Shown: one piece after another, positions 46,468 through 59,239 of the stretch
How the letters are laid out: the number at the start of each line of letters is the position of its first letter
How positions within the stretch are numbered: the stretch's first letter is position 1
DNA from: Physcomitrium patens
Lineage: Eukaryota; Streptophyta; Bryopsida; Funariales; Funariaceae
NCBI RefSeq assembly: GCF_000002425.4
Contig: NC_037275.1
Span: 7,197,777-7,261,776, forward strand
DNA length: 64,000 nucleotides
Reading direction: 5' to 3'
Position numbers and translations under genes: made by a program
Notes under the pieces: model-generated
Databases searched by the model: none
Seen by the model: the letters and a program-made list of their open reading frames with translations, nothing else
Told to the model about the DNA's origin: nothing

Positions 46468-47470
46468 TTGTAATACGTGAAGTCTTGCTCGAGAATGTAC
46501 CGAATACCTAATTGTAGAAGATAGAATAGAAATTACAACAAAAAAATCTTAATTCTTATAAAATACTAAATAAATTCTAATTAAACCTTGATAATACCAA
46601 GTAAGCTTTAATCAAATTTAAAAGAAACCTTAAAAAAATTACAAAAGAAATAATAAGAAATTTTAAAGGAATTCAAAAAAAATATACAATAAATCTTAAA
46701 AGAATTTCTAAGAAACCCTAAAGAAATATTAGAATAAATAAATTTATATCTTAAATAATCTTAAAAATTAGACTTTGAGGGGCAATTAGGATTTTTAAGA
46801 TCTTTAACAATCTACTAATTGGATTGGAGAGAAATTTATATATAAAAGTAATAGACTTTATTTACCATACATATGTGAAATTTGAAAATAAATAAATAGT
46901 TTAAAAAAAAAAACTAGTATTGGAAGTTCAACATAAAAATATATCTTAAATAATTTCACAAATTCTAGATTCATCCAAAACAACTATGTCTTTGCAAAGC
47001 TCTTATAAAGTCATTATACACTCAAATCATTCAAAATCAATATCCAAAGAAATCATATGAAGTCTCATCCTCAAACCTTATTCTTTGATCTACAAAAGAA
47101 TCTTGGAGTTGCCATAGGTACTCGGTTTTGTATCTTAGGATTTGATTTTGACTTAGGTTGATAATTCGTCTTCTTTAGATATCAAATTTTACTCTTTGGA
47201 GTTAATTTTTGCTAAAATGAACTCCTAATTTTTTCTTACGTATGCTCATATTCTTTATTTTTTTTAATCTACATTGTTTTGTTTTATTTATGGCATTACA
47301 AAATAAGTAGAAGTCTACTTTGTAAAAAAATAGCATTTATACCTTTAGTTTTACTTTCTTCTGGACTATTGTTTGTTTTTTAATATAATTTATTATAATA
47401 TTTGAAGTAAGATCTTTTATAATATAATAATTTTTTCATCTATTTCATCTATTAGTCATATTATATCACA
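46468..47470 (-). repeat. 3' LTR of element F
   Basis: About 1.0 kb. It shares both ends and the CCATAGGTACTCGG/TTTGATTTTGACT block with the solo copies at 15068-16920 and 41080-42698. The CCTAAA-type array of those copies is almost absent here. This identifies the repeat as an LTR because it directly abuts the F integrase and a polypurine tract. Confidence 0.7.
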
Positions 47471-50400
47471 ACATCTACTCCCCTTGGACCTGTGCATCTT
47501 CTGATATTTGCCAATGATTCTTCAATATGTTGATATAGAGTATTTTTTTTGTCTTGGTCTGATTCTTGATATTTAATTTGTTCTTCATCAAAACTAATGG
47601 TTTTACCTCTTTGTTTAAATAATTTAATTCTTTTCTCTGCTATAGGTATCTTTAATTTTATACCATCAAGTTCTTATTAGAAGTATGTTCTTTTGTTTTA
47701 TACTTGTTTGACAACATAAGATCCAAATTATCTCCTTGCAAATTTCTTTGCCGTTTTATGTTGGTTGTCCAAACTAATATCCAATGACTATTTTGAATTA
47801 ATTTTGGATGCAATCAATGCTTTTTATCATTTTTTTTTCTTGCCTTTTTAAACTTCCTTATAGCTACCTCAATGTCCTTGGTTCTTCTTTCAAGTTGTCA
47901 AATTTGTAATCCTATTAATTCTTCTCTTATTAAACTATCTTCTCAAAATAATACATTCCATATTGGTACAACCTCTTCTAGTGGCATCATTAATTTTTGT
48001 CCATACATCAATTTTATTGGAATGTATCTTGTAACCATATTATGAGTTGTGCGATCTACCCATAATGCAAATAGTAATAACTTAAGCCAATCACCTATCT
48101 TATTTTTGCATGATGTGACTAATGCTTTAACAATTAGAGAGTATCTACATTCATTTTTATCATTTTTTTTAGATTATATGCAGTTGTTAATGCAAGTTTA
48201 ATGTTCATCCTCTCAAAGAACTCTTGTGCTTCATTTACATCTAATTTTGCTCTATTTGTAGTGATTTTTCCAATATAATCATATTGAAAAATAATTTTCT
48301 CCAATATAAACCAATATATCTCTTTTGTAGTCTTTGTTCAAAGTGCTTTTTTTTCTACTTGATTTATCAAATCCTCTCGAGCAAGTATCAAATATTTCTT
48401 TTTTCTAAATTCCATTAGCATTACAACTAAATCGACCATCTATTTGTAGTGAATTGCTAATGGGTATGTTGGATGCAATCCATCTCGATGACAAATGCTT
48501 GAATATATTTGACAAGTCTCACATGATCTTGTAAAATTTGCTACATCTTTATACATGTCTTTCCATCAATGTTTTTCTTTTACCTTTACAAATGTTGTCA
48601 AAATATCTCAATGTCCGGCTGACCAACTTTCATGAAATTCTTTAATAATATTTTGTTGAGTGCCATAGTCACATATAACTTGTTGTGGCATTCCATTCCT
48701 TTGCTTTAGATGCTGCCATAAAAATTTATCTTGAAAAAAATATCTATAGGCCTTCTTTCAAATTCTTTTAAGTTTATAATCCATCCAATCTTCTTATTAC
48801 TTTAGTATACTTAAGTATTTTCTTATATACAACCATTCACCATCATATAAATCTTCTGAGAATAATTCAAGTAGTGTAGTGAAATACAACTCATCATTTT
48901 TTGCATACAAAGTCAAATAAAAGTTAGTGCCAATATGTTTTTCATCATCAACCATATCATCTTCATTATCATATTATGCTCGTGACAACATATGGAAAAT
49001 CATATATTTTTTTTCTAAAAATATGATTGAATTTTAGATTTATAAACTTTATATATGCAATCCATCTTAACATTACTTTATTTGGTATAAAATAACTACG
49101 AATCATGCATAATAAGGATAAAAAATCTATTTCTATAACTATTGATGCAACAATCAAGTACTCATTTTTATTTTTTATAGCTATTATTATATTCCATAAT
49201 TCTCTTTTAATTTGTATATATGTCTTCTAGTTAGCATTCAAAACCTTTGTTCCAAATCTTACTACATATCTATTTCCTTCTTTATTATCTTGTACAACTA
49301 TTCAACCTATTCCAATTGGACTCGTATCAAATATTATTATCATTAATCTTCCATTCATATTATTATCATTAGAGGTAAAGAAAGAAGTTCTTTTAATTTT
49401 TCTATATCTTTTTTTTGTTCTCTTTTTCAATGAAAATTTTGATTCTTTCATAACAATTCATACAATAGATCTATTACATATGCAAAATGATGTATTCATA
49501 TATGATAAACAATACATGTTCCTAAAAACCTTCAAACTTCTATTTTATTTGCACATTCTTTCATCTTTTTAATAATTTCAACCTTTTCCATACTTGACTT
49601 ACATCTATATGATCTACATGTGTCCTACTACCGTGTCCTTTTTCTACCTCAAATATTGATTTTGTCTCTATTAAGGTTTAATGAACTTCTTCTAATCTTG
49701 TCAAAATCTTCTCACAATCATCAATATGATTTGCTACAAACTTCTTACATCCCTTTGAATCCAATTTTTTATCTTTTCTTTCTTTTTTACATTCTTTAAT
49801 TGACACATCATTTAAAAAAGATATTATTATATTTAGAATAAATTCTCTTAATACCTTATGCATTCTATTCATCATGTGTGCCATTGAATTTGTAGCCCTT
49901 TGTGGTAAGGTATACATTATGACCAATTTTAATGGCATCTTCATAGTTTTCAAATCTCTGCTTTGCATTGCTAATTGAAATTGATCATATCTTGAATAAA
50001 AAATATACATAGAATAAATTACTTTTCTTATAAGTACCTCTATAAATTTATCTATTATTGGACTAGAATCCATATTCTTAATAGTCATCATATTTATCCA
50101 TTGCATTTCTTGAATAAATTTCAATTTTCTACTTTTTTAAGGTACTATGAACCATTAATTAGAATATGGTCCAATAGATGGTTCTAAAATTTCCATTGTA
50201 ATCTTTTTATTAAGTAATTCAATAAGTTTAGGCAATAGGCCTTTGAAACCAAAATTGGCCTTAAATTCCATAGTTCATATGGAATTGTGAAAATAAACAT
50301 AGTTGCCACTAGACTTGGATCTACACATCCTATTTCATTTGATTCAAGTACAAATGCCTTGCTATTGTTGTAGTAGAGAGAATTTGCCTTAAAAAAGTGC

Positions 50401-51800
50401 TGAACTTGTAGTTGTTACAAATTACTCAACCAAGCCTCAAGATTAAAAAAATAAAAATAAAACACCAAGTCTATATATAAAATTATCCCTATAGAGACAA
50501 TAACATAAATTCATAAGCCTTAAGTACCAAAGTTCACCAAAAATGTAATAAAATATTATAAAACCTTATATATTCTTAAGATAATTTTTTTCCAAACTTC
50601 AAGAGCTCATATCTCATAATCGGACAATCCAAATAAATCAAAACTCTATATGAAGTACTGATGTACTTAAAAAAACTATAATAATAAATATCAACTATAA
50701 ATTCATTACGGGTCTTGAAATATTGCCAAAACTCTAATAGTAGCTTCAAACCATTGCATACATACACCTATGTCAAAATTTCTTCATATCTCACAAAATA
50801 AATACTCAAATATCATAAAATTTTAATATATAACTTTTTAACTTAACACACTTTTAGAAAACACACTTTTGGAAAGTCCTTTCAATACTTTTTTTATAAT
50901 CCAATGGTAGTGGCAATGCCACCATTTTAATCTTTTTGCTAATAATCTTGTATTTAGTTTCTACTTTGATATTATATCTATCAACATATTCTTTTACCTT
51001 CTTATAAAATTCCTTAGATTGCACATTCACTATCTTACCATCACCTTCAAAATCCAAATCCAATAATATTTACAATTTATCCATGGTATCACCAAAGCCA
51101 CTTTCTTCAAACATCCTCAATATGCATTTAGCTTCATCAAGCACTCTACATTTTTTCAGCTCATATTCTATATTTTTGATGTTTTTCTTCTCTATTCTTT
51201 TAAAATTATTTATATTTTTAAATAAAATATATCCATCTCGTGATAATACAACAATGGCTTCATTTCTTTTAAAAATAGAGAAGCTATCATCTCTTTTACT
51301 TTACTTTATAATGGCATGTAGTAAAAATCCCTTCCATGCTTATCTCTAAATTCTCTAATAACCTTTGGCAAAGGTTGTTCTCTCAAACTCCCACAATTTT
51401 TTTCATGATTAATACATATCATCAAAAATTACATCATCCTTGTTCCATCTCGACTCCTAATTCAAGCATATGCTGGTCCATTATTCATAACCTTTGTTTC
51501 TATGTGAGTAGCTCTAATATAAGGTTTTTATAGAATAATAGGATAACTAGACATATCTTGGACAAAGAAATTTTGCTCATTATTAACATCTTCTATTATA
51601 ACCTTCACATTTGAATATACCTTATATAATTTTCTTTGTGAATTGTTTGCCACTTGAATCATCCACCTATATTCAGTGCCAATAAGCTACTTTCCTATTT
51701 CATAGAATTCTTTTGATATTAAATTGATCTCCAAACCATGATCAATTAATGCTACAATAGGTTCTTCTAAATTCTCCAACTTTACCAATATCTTTGTTGT
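47471..51800 (-). pseudogene. Element F pol remnants: protease, RT, RNase H, integrase
   Basis: Protease: VALIDHGLEINLISKEFYE (minus, near 51745-51690), with DHG in place of the usual DSG/DTG. RT: YSMYIFYSRYDQFQLAMQSR, then TLPQRATNSMAHM near 50020-49860, and FLNDVSIKE where the catalytic pair of Asp is expected, now Asn-Asp. This wording is unlike the [11 protein letters not shown] and YLDD pattern of A and B, so the lineage is different. RNase H end: MLRWIAYIKFIN near 49080-49030. Integrase: WVDRTTHNMVTRYIPIKLMY near 48062-48003. It is ruined by stops and frameshifts. Linker VALPLPLDYKK (near 50925-50890) joins protease and RT. Confidence 0.75.
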
Positions 51801-51829
51801 TGCTCATGCCTAATAACTATAAGAATAAT

Positions 51830-53492
51830 GATTCAAAGTTTGGATTTCTTCTATTTCTTATGTAGTCTTCATACATGAAACATCTCCATATACATAATCA
51901 TTGTATTCTTCATCTATCATCACTCTTCTTCCATGTGCATTTGAAGCCATATTTTTATTCAAAAATTGCCATTTTTTTTTATAATATCCATAATGACCTT
52001 ATGGAATTCTTTCTTTGCTATTCCAAAAACTTCTCTGAATATAAATTCGATTTGGCTATTTAAAATATATTCTTCAAACATATTTTTAAAGTTTTTTATT
52101 GCTTCAATATCAAATTGCAATTTATAAGCAAGAGCCTTTTTTTGTTTGTTTGTTTGTTTGTTTTGTTTTGTTTTTTTTTTTTTTTATTTTGTTTTTTTTT
52201 TTTTTTCACAATTTCTCTTTCTTTTGCAAAAAAATTCTTAGTTTTTTTTTCATACATAGGATTATTTTGTTGTTGTGCTTTTTTTTTCCTCTTGTATTTC
52301 TTTTAGATGGTCTTTGAGTATTTTCATCTTTTTTTTATTTTTCTTCTATTACTACTTTATATTGACTCTTTGTAATATATGCATGTAGAAATAAACTATT
52401 AATTAGATCATTCTAATCTATGATTTTTAAAATAGACTTGTTTAAATTTTCAAATATGTCTCTAGCAACCTTCTCATTTATTACATATTTTAAGGTACTC
52501 AGTCACAATGAACTTATATAATTTGGTGCTTCAAGACTTATACTCGTACAATCTCCAGTAAGTCCAATTCTATATATCTTTATTTGTAACAGGGTATCAA
52601 AGATACAAACTAAAAGAAGTTACATAAATTTGTGGAATCTGTGTCAAAAGGAAAGTGATAAAATATAAGAAAGTATATATATATATATATTCAAAGAAGA
52701 AGTGGAATGGCTATTGTCAAAGACTAAAAAACATAAGACTCTTGAAACTAGACTGAAAGTACAAAAAAGAATTGACAAGAGTTAAGAACGCCTCATTCTT
52801 GCTTCTATATATATTACTTAATTAAGAATTATGTGGTGACATGCTATAGGACCTCTAATACGCATCCTACTTGAAGGACACATGTCTAATTTGCAAGATA
52901 AGTTTCCTAAGTATGTGCCATATGTCCAACTTGTACTATAAGTGATCAACATGTCGACAAGTGGCCTCCTTGTTGTCCAAGTTTTCAACCTATTAATCAC
53001 CTATAGATATGTATAAAGGCAAAGTAGCATCTATGAAGCTTCTAAGAAGATTTCCATAAGATATTATCATATTTATCTACTTTGACTTACGTCTATCTAT
53101 TCTTATTATTTACACAATTATCAGGATAAATATTTATATTAGTGACACAATGATCCTTATAAGGCATCAATATCCATTGGCTTTGGTTGTTGTATCTTAA
53201 TATTAGATAGTAGCATAGGACTTGATGCTATAGGTCGTGCTCCACAATTTTTGAAATCTATAGCATCAACCCTCTTTTGCAATCCAAATCACCTCTTTAA
53301 ATATTTGTAGATCCCTTAGTTCTAGCTCTCACTAGACTTCAAGTTTCAAACCTCGTAGAAATTGATCCATCATCTCCGCTTCCAAAATATTGCCAATTTG
53401 GAGACATAGGGACTTGAATCGGGAGACATATCTTTACACCGACCTAGTTTGTATAAGATTTGCCAACTGATTGCATGCTATCTGTTTTGCAT
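51830..53492 (-). pseudogene. Element F gag remnants, split by a solo LTR
   Basis: The minus strand at 53492-53147 reads RYVSRFKSLCLQIGNILEAE, then MMDQFLRGLK, typical of the gypsy gag capsid C-terminus. Left of the solo LTR, about 52500-52320 continues with NEKVARDIFENLNKSILKII and charged, coiled-coil-like sequence. NAHGRRVMIDEEYNDYVYGD is read at about 51950-51885. A long T/G-rich low-complexity run occupies 52137-52290. The frame is not intact. Confidence 0.6.
52585..53146 (-). repeat. Solo LTR of the A/B family inside element F gag
   Basis: The sequence is clearly of the A/B LTR family (GAATGGCTATTGTCAAAGAC, CTTGAAACTAGACTG, GGACCTCTAATACG) and ends GTGACA at 53146. F gag continues on both sides, so this is an insertion, not a boundary. 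The left end is approximate. A TA repeat lies at 52675-52691. Confidence 0.65.
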
Positions 53493-54041
53493 TGTATCAT
53501 GGACATATACATTTATCTCAATAATTACTTATATGATTAGGTAGAAGTAGGTAAATATAGATTAATTTTATAGTCTTTTAATGAAGCTTTTTAGAAACTT
53601 TATAGATGTAGTTTTGATTTTAGATGTATTTATAGGTTGAAAATTTGGCCAACAAGTTAACTACATGTTGGTAGCTTATGAAACAAGTTAAATTTATATA
53701 ATAGCTTGTAGAATAAGCTAACCATGTGGTACATACATAGATAACTTGCCTTGTAAGGTAAGACATGTGGCTAGTAAAGTCAACATGTATTGGAGGTTCT
53801 ATAGGATATTGCAATATAGCTCCTAGTTAAGAGTATATATGGAGGCAAGAGTGAAGCCTTCTTCACTCTTCTCAATGTCGTTCTAGTTCTTAGTCTTATT
53901 TTAAGGATTTTTAGTCTTCTTATTTTTGGCAGCAGCTATTTTAATTAATATTACAATAGCTTTATAGTGACTTTCTAGTTCTCTTCAGTGACACAAGACT
54001 GTATCAAGGATTCTCTTTCTTTGAGATTCATGTCTTTGACA
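53493..54041 (+). repeat. 5' LTR of element G
   Basis: About 549 bp of the A/B LTR family, beginning TGTATCATGG and ending GTCTTTGACA. It is followed by GTTTGACAAGAGTGC, matching the leader of element B. The left base is approximate. Confidence 0.75.
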
Positions 54042-54414
54042 GTTTGACAAGAGTGCTAACATAATTTTTTTTGTCTTGTTTTAAAAATGAGTGGATTATC
54101 CCTCTTCTATTGTTGTGTTTTAAAGGTTACAGAATATCTATCTTTTAAACAAAAAATCTTATTTTTTAACACTGATCTTTCGTTAAAGAGAGTAGATTAC
54201 TCCTTTTTGTAGAAATTTTTAATAGAGGTTGTAGATTACCTTCTTCTATTTTAACTTTTTTGAATTTGTTTAAATTGCCTATAAATAAAAAGATTATAGA
54301 TGCTACTCTTAGTGAAAGTTAGAATAGATTTACAACTATTACAGATCTTCATGACCTTGTCAATACTCTTAGAGTAAAAATATCAAGTATTTTTAACTTG
54401 AATCATAAAGGTAT

Positions 54415-54970
54415 TGTCAAGGACAAGAACTTAATAAAGACAAATAAACAAGTGAGACTTCTCTCAAAGAAAGATGATAAAATAAAAATAACTCAATATG
54501 TATATTAAGAAAGAAACTGGAATGGCTATTGCTAAAAGACAAGAAAATTAGAGACCCTTGAAACTAGACTAGAAGTAAGAAAAGAGTTGACAAGAGTGAA
54601 GAGGGCTTTACTCTTGCCTCTATATATACTATCTAACTAAGGGCTATATGGCAATGTTCTATAGGACCCCCAATATGTGTTGACTTTGTCGGACACATGC
54701 CTTGACTTATAAGGCAAGTTTTTCTACATGTGGGCCATATAGTTAGCTTGGTCTTCAAGCTAACAACATGTGTGGCACATGGCCAACTTGTTGACTATGT
54801 TTCTAATCCAAAAAGTCAATTAAAGACACCTATAAAGTCAAAGCAGCATCTAAGGCTTCTAAAAAGCTTTCATAGCAAATATTATAGAATTAACTTATTT
54901 TTACCTACTTTTATTTACTACTATCTATTTATACATATAATTATTAGCTTACATGCATATGTCCGTGACA
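54415..54970 (-). repeat. 3' LTR of element D2
   Basis: 556 bp, TGTCACGG in sense at 54970 and ending at 54415. It is followed in sense-upstream direction by a weakened polypurine tract (GAGGGAATAA). It matches 60463-61019. Confidence 0.88.
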
Positions 54971-55011
54971 TTATTCCCTCGTCCAAGGACGAGTTCCACA
55001 AGGAGTGATCA

Positions 55012-55434
55012 TCATATGTTGAAAAAATCTATGATGTGACAAATTGTATTTCATACATACTCTGATCTTTGTTCTCTTCAAAGTTGATTGATAAGGCCTC
55101 TCAACCATCGATAGTGTCCCATACTAGGGCGGAAAGATCACCCAGTTATTTGATCATTGTTGAGGCCTTCATAACTTCCTTCAAATAAAATATTTGGAAC
55201 ACCATCACAAATTGTTCTTACCTCTAATGAAATCACCAAACATTGGGAGTCCCTTCCAAGGTCGTGATACCAAATGCGTTGTATCTTGCCATCTATTTCA
55301 AGAAAAATATGTCGTTCTTGAAGATCTTCATATCAATTACGTCGTCTTAAAGGTTGTGACAATTGTAATATCTCATCTGGAAGGTCAATAAACAAAGACT
55401 CTTGAGTCGAATTCGCTAGTTGTTGGTTCTCCAT
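55012..55434 (-). pseudogene. Decayed accessory ORF of element D2
   Basis: Exactly 423 nt like the intact versions in A and B, with ATG and terminal TGA kept and no indels. It has four in-frame stops: one in the RNRDED region, one at the Trp of ITGW, one near LRREQ and one at the Ala of YVAN. It retains WYHDLGRDS, VPNILFEGSYEGLNNDQITG and GHYRWLRG. It shows that the ORF is an old component of the family. Confidence 0.85.
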
Positions 55435-55519
55435 CTCTTCAATGTCACAACTACAAAGAAACTACATACAAAGATTAAAAGTAGAATGTTATCTTGCCTA
55501 GATCATGTTTCTTTTATAA

Positions 55520-58500
55520 GGAAGGTTTTCATCTTGATTTTGATAGATGTCATTGATGAAAAGCCTCTACCGCCTTTGTTGTATTTGTAAGATTCTTTAT
55601 TGGCTTCTATGTGCTGTCACTAATATCACATCCATGCCAATGGACAAGATATTACAATTTATTTCAGTGCCGCCTTGAATCTAAGACTTCTTCCACTTTG
55701 AACTCTTTATTATTGTCCTATTTTATAGGAGAAGGTGGAGCTTATCTTTTTCTTGGTATATCTACTATGTTGTACGATTCAAGAAGAGTCACATGGAATA
55801 CTAGATGGATTTTTATTGACTCCGATAAGTGTAAACGATATGCAATTGGATTGATTTGTGTAGAAATAGAAAATGATCTAAGCCTTTGATAGTCCAACTT
55901 GTCACAAGAACGAGTGGTCTTAATATTGCAACAAAATAAATATACCTTATCACCCATGTGGAATAGTGGTTGTTCCTTTAGATAGACATTTGCATTGATC
56001 TTTTGTTGTTCTTGAGCTTCTTTTAACTATGCCTTCATCGTTGTATGTAGCTCTGACAAATAAATTACCAAATCTTTTGCCATAGAATTATTCTCTTTTG
56101 AAAAATCAAAAATATCAAGTCGTGGATGATAACCATAATTGGCAAAGAAAGGTGTTTTTTTTTATAGAAGAATATATTGTGTTATTGTAAGCAAACTCTA
56201 CCAATGGCAAAAGAGTTGTCCAATCATCTTATTGATAGTTGATGGTACATCTTAAATACTGCTCCAAAACTTGATTAACACACTCTATTTGTCCATCAGT
56301 TTGAGGATAGAATGCCGAAGATAGTTTTATATCTTTTTTTAGAATCTTAAAAAGAGTTTGCCAAAATCTTGTTATAAACTGAGCTTCCTTATCTGATATA
56401 ATATCCTTGGGTAATCCATGATAGTGATAGATATTTTTAAGAAAGAGCTTAGCTGTTTTTTCACCTATGATATATTTTGTAAATGGTACAAAATGGGCCA
56501 TCTTGGTAAAATAATCTATTATCACGAATATAGTCATAAGAACCTGAGATTGAAAGATCTATGATGAAATCCATAGAAATAGAAGACCATTGTTGTTTTG
56601 GAATAAGTAATGGCTAAAAGAGTCCATAAAATTGATGACAAGGAGTTTTTTATCTTGAGCAAACATCATAAGATTGTTCAAAATCTATGACTGCTTTTCA
56701 CATTTGATGCTATCAAAAGTCCTTGGATATTAATTCCAAAGTTTTATTGTATCCAAAATATCCTACTAATAGAAAGTCATGACGAGCTTGAAGAACATGT
56801 AATCGAACTTCACTTTTTTGGAACATATAGGTATCCCTCAAAATATAGTAGATTGTTCTTGAATTCAAATTTGAAAGTATTATAAGATTTTGAAGGATTT
56901 TTCTGAATATCACGAATATGAGGATCAGAAGACATACTTAACTGAACTTGTTTAATGAAAATTGAATCAATAGTTAGTGTTGATTTAATTGCTTGAAGAT
57001 GAAGATGCTCTCGCTTGAAGAGAATTTTCAGTTGTTAATCAAAAGCAGCATCTCCTTCCTTTGCTATAAGGTAAGATCGTTTGGAGAGTATATCTGACAA
57101 ACCTTGTTATTTTTTTAGTCAATAAGTGATCTTGAATTCGAATCTTGACAAAGACATACTCCAACGGGCTTGGTAACGATTCAAAAGACGTGTTGACATA
57201 AAATATTCAAGATTCTTGTGATCTATATACATAGTGATTGGACTAAAAGTACCTTCTAGATAATGGTGCCATTCTTGAAACGAATCTACAATTATAAAAA
57301 GTTATTTATTATAGATCTCATAGTTGATCTCGGTTGTTGAAATTTTTTTGGAATGAAAAGTTATTGGATGAAGTTTATCATTTGTTTCCATTTGTGATAA
57401 TATGAAACTCAAAATAAAGTGTGATGCATCTATTTTCATAAAAAATGGCTTAGAAAAATTGACATGACATAAGATTGGTGGAGAAACAAAGGCTGTCTTC
57501 AAAGCTTCAAATGCTACTGTTGCTTCTTGATTCTATTGAAGTTTGACTTTACAAATCAAACATATAAATACAGCTACAACTTGAGAGAAGTCTTTGATGA
57601 AGATCCAATAGTAGTTGACAAATTCCAAAAAGTATTAGACATCTCTTATCATTTTTGGAATCTTTCAATCCATAATAGTTTGAACTTTCTTAGGATCCAT
57701 CATACTTGGCTAGATTCTTTTCAATATATTTTTGAGTTCAGCCAATTCATTTTGTGATAAATTATAGATTGGTCCAAATGGCAGTTGTGCTCCTTCTTAA
57801 ACATCAATTGAGTAGTCATAGGAACGATGTTTCAGAAGAGTATCTGCATTCTTCTTCTCAAGTACATCTTAAAAATCTTGATATTGGCTTGGAATGCCAC
57901 TTGAAGTCTTTCCACCAGTAGAAACAAGTGTGGTATAAATGACACAAGGTGATCCTTCTTTTGCAACATGCAAGAAAGCTCTTGCACCTACAAATACAAG
58001 TTTAATTGTATTGGACTTATGTCTTTTTATTTGATTAACTACGTTCTTAGTTATACTTTTAGAAAAGTTAAGACTACGAGAACTCTAATCTATTTTAGGA
58101 TTATATTTTTCTAGCCATGATAAATCTAAAATGATTGGATTAAAGAGAGATCTAATGATTACAAAGCTACTCTGTCCATTAGTTTGTACTTCTATAGAAA
58201 GGGTTTCATGAATAATATCTCTTGAAGACAATGGATGATCATCTATGACTTCTTGTAGAATATATAAATAAATTTTGTAGTAAGTTACTGGTTGGTTATT
58301 ATTAACCTTGAGAATTAGACTTATGATTAGGTAGTTTAGTTAGTAATAGTAGGTTTTTAGTGGAACAAATGGTTAAAAACTCAAAGGTTCATAACCATAG
58401 GAATCTGTTGGCCAACGGTCCATCTTTTGGTAGAATAAAGAAGTTGAAAAAAGGAAGATCAAGGCTAAACTGTGAGAGTTGTAAGCCAGGGAAAGCTTGG

Positions 58501-59210
58501 TGCTACCTCTTTGTTTTCTTTGCTTTTATTATTTGCTTATGAAGAATTGTGATGGAGAGAAGTATTATTGAAACTGTGATTAGAATATTATAGAATATGA
58601 CTTTGGATTGACCATTTTGGAGAAAATCTGTGACCTTGAGAATTGAGATTATCGAATTGTGTTGTGTTAAGTAAAGATATTGAATTCTGTGTGATGAATT
58701 AAAAAATTGAATATAATAAGTATACTAAAGATCAGTAATTGAATATATATAAATTGTAAAGAGAGTAAGTGGAAGATGAACCAATGAGAATATGGAAGTA
58801 TTGTTGAATTGATAGTCGTAGAATAGATTATGTGTTGAATTAAGATGGAAGTAGTAAGCCTTGGTATTTTGTAGTTTGATAATTGATTTTAGATAGCTAG
58901 AGTACAGTCAATTGTGATACTAACAGACCTAATTTATATAAGCAATCTTTCTTCGTGTTTGAACCCACCTCTATTAGTTCAATTGCTTTGGTATATTGAA
59001 CCTTGAACACAACGAGAACAACACTTCTACATGAATAGGTTTAGTTTTCTTCACTAAAAGTATGCTATGTCTTTTAGCAAATCCTTCATCTAAGAAAGAT
59101 ATTGAGGCTCTTAAATTTAGCAAGACAGAGGCTTTGTGATGTTTAGGTCCTAGAATAATATTTATCATAAAATATGGAGAGGGTTCTCAAGAGAGAATAC
59201 GACCTTCACT
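55520..59210 (-). pseudogene. Element D2 pol remnants with RT core deletion
   Basis: Chromodomain and integrase end lie at 55520-56060 and the integrase core at 56229-56600 (DGQIECVNQVLEQYLRCTIN kept). RNase H is about 57000-57550. Near 57705 the sequence jumps from the region after YLDD to the region upstream of the RT fingers: about 550 nt, including the catalytic YLDD, are missing compared with element B (between about 8900 and 9450 there). The protease at 58100-59170 is split by a solo LTR. Many other stops are present. Confidence 0.85.
58254..59023. repeat. Solo LTR of an unrelated LTR family, with CTTCT target duplication
   Basis: 770 bp starting TGTAGAATATA and ending GAGAACAACA. It is flanked by perfect 5-bp direct repeats CTTCT (58249-58253 and 59024-59028). 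Removing it and one repeat restores colinearity with the protease region of element A. It shares no sequence with the other LTR families in the window that I could see. The orientation is not determined. Confidence 0.85.
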
Positions 59211-59239
59211 AGGTGTTGTACAAGGTTCCAGCTGCATGG

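Larger units (their letters stand above)
46468..53492 (-). mobile_element. Element F: divergent Ty3/gypsy lineage with long LTRs, decayed
   Basis: This minus-strand element is inserted in the integrase of E. Its 3' LTR is 46468-47470, preceded in sense by a purine tract (CCAAGGGGAGTAGATG) that fits a polypurine tract. Right to left it encodes gag fragments (53492-53147 and about 52580-51830), protease (51800-51550), RT (about 50900-49680), RNase H (about 49400-48970) and integrase (about 48650-47480). A solo LTR of the A/B family (52585-53146) interrupts gag, and element G (from 53493) interrupts it further right. The 5' LTR is outside the window. All frames are broken. Confidence 0.75.

Noticed and set aside
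52099..52317. ORFs of 63-72 residues made mostly of Phe, Leu and Cys
   Set aside because: They are translations of a T/G-rich low-complexity run inside the element F gag region.
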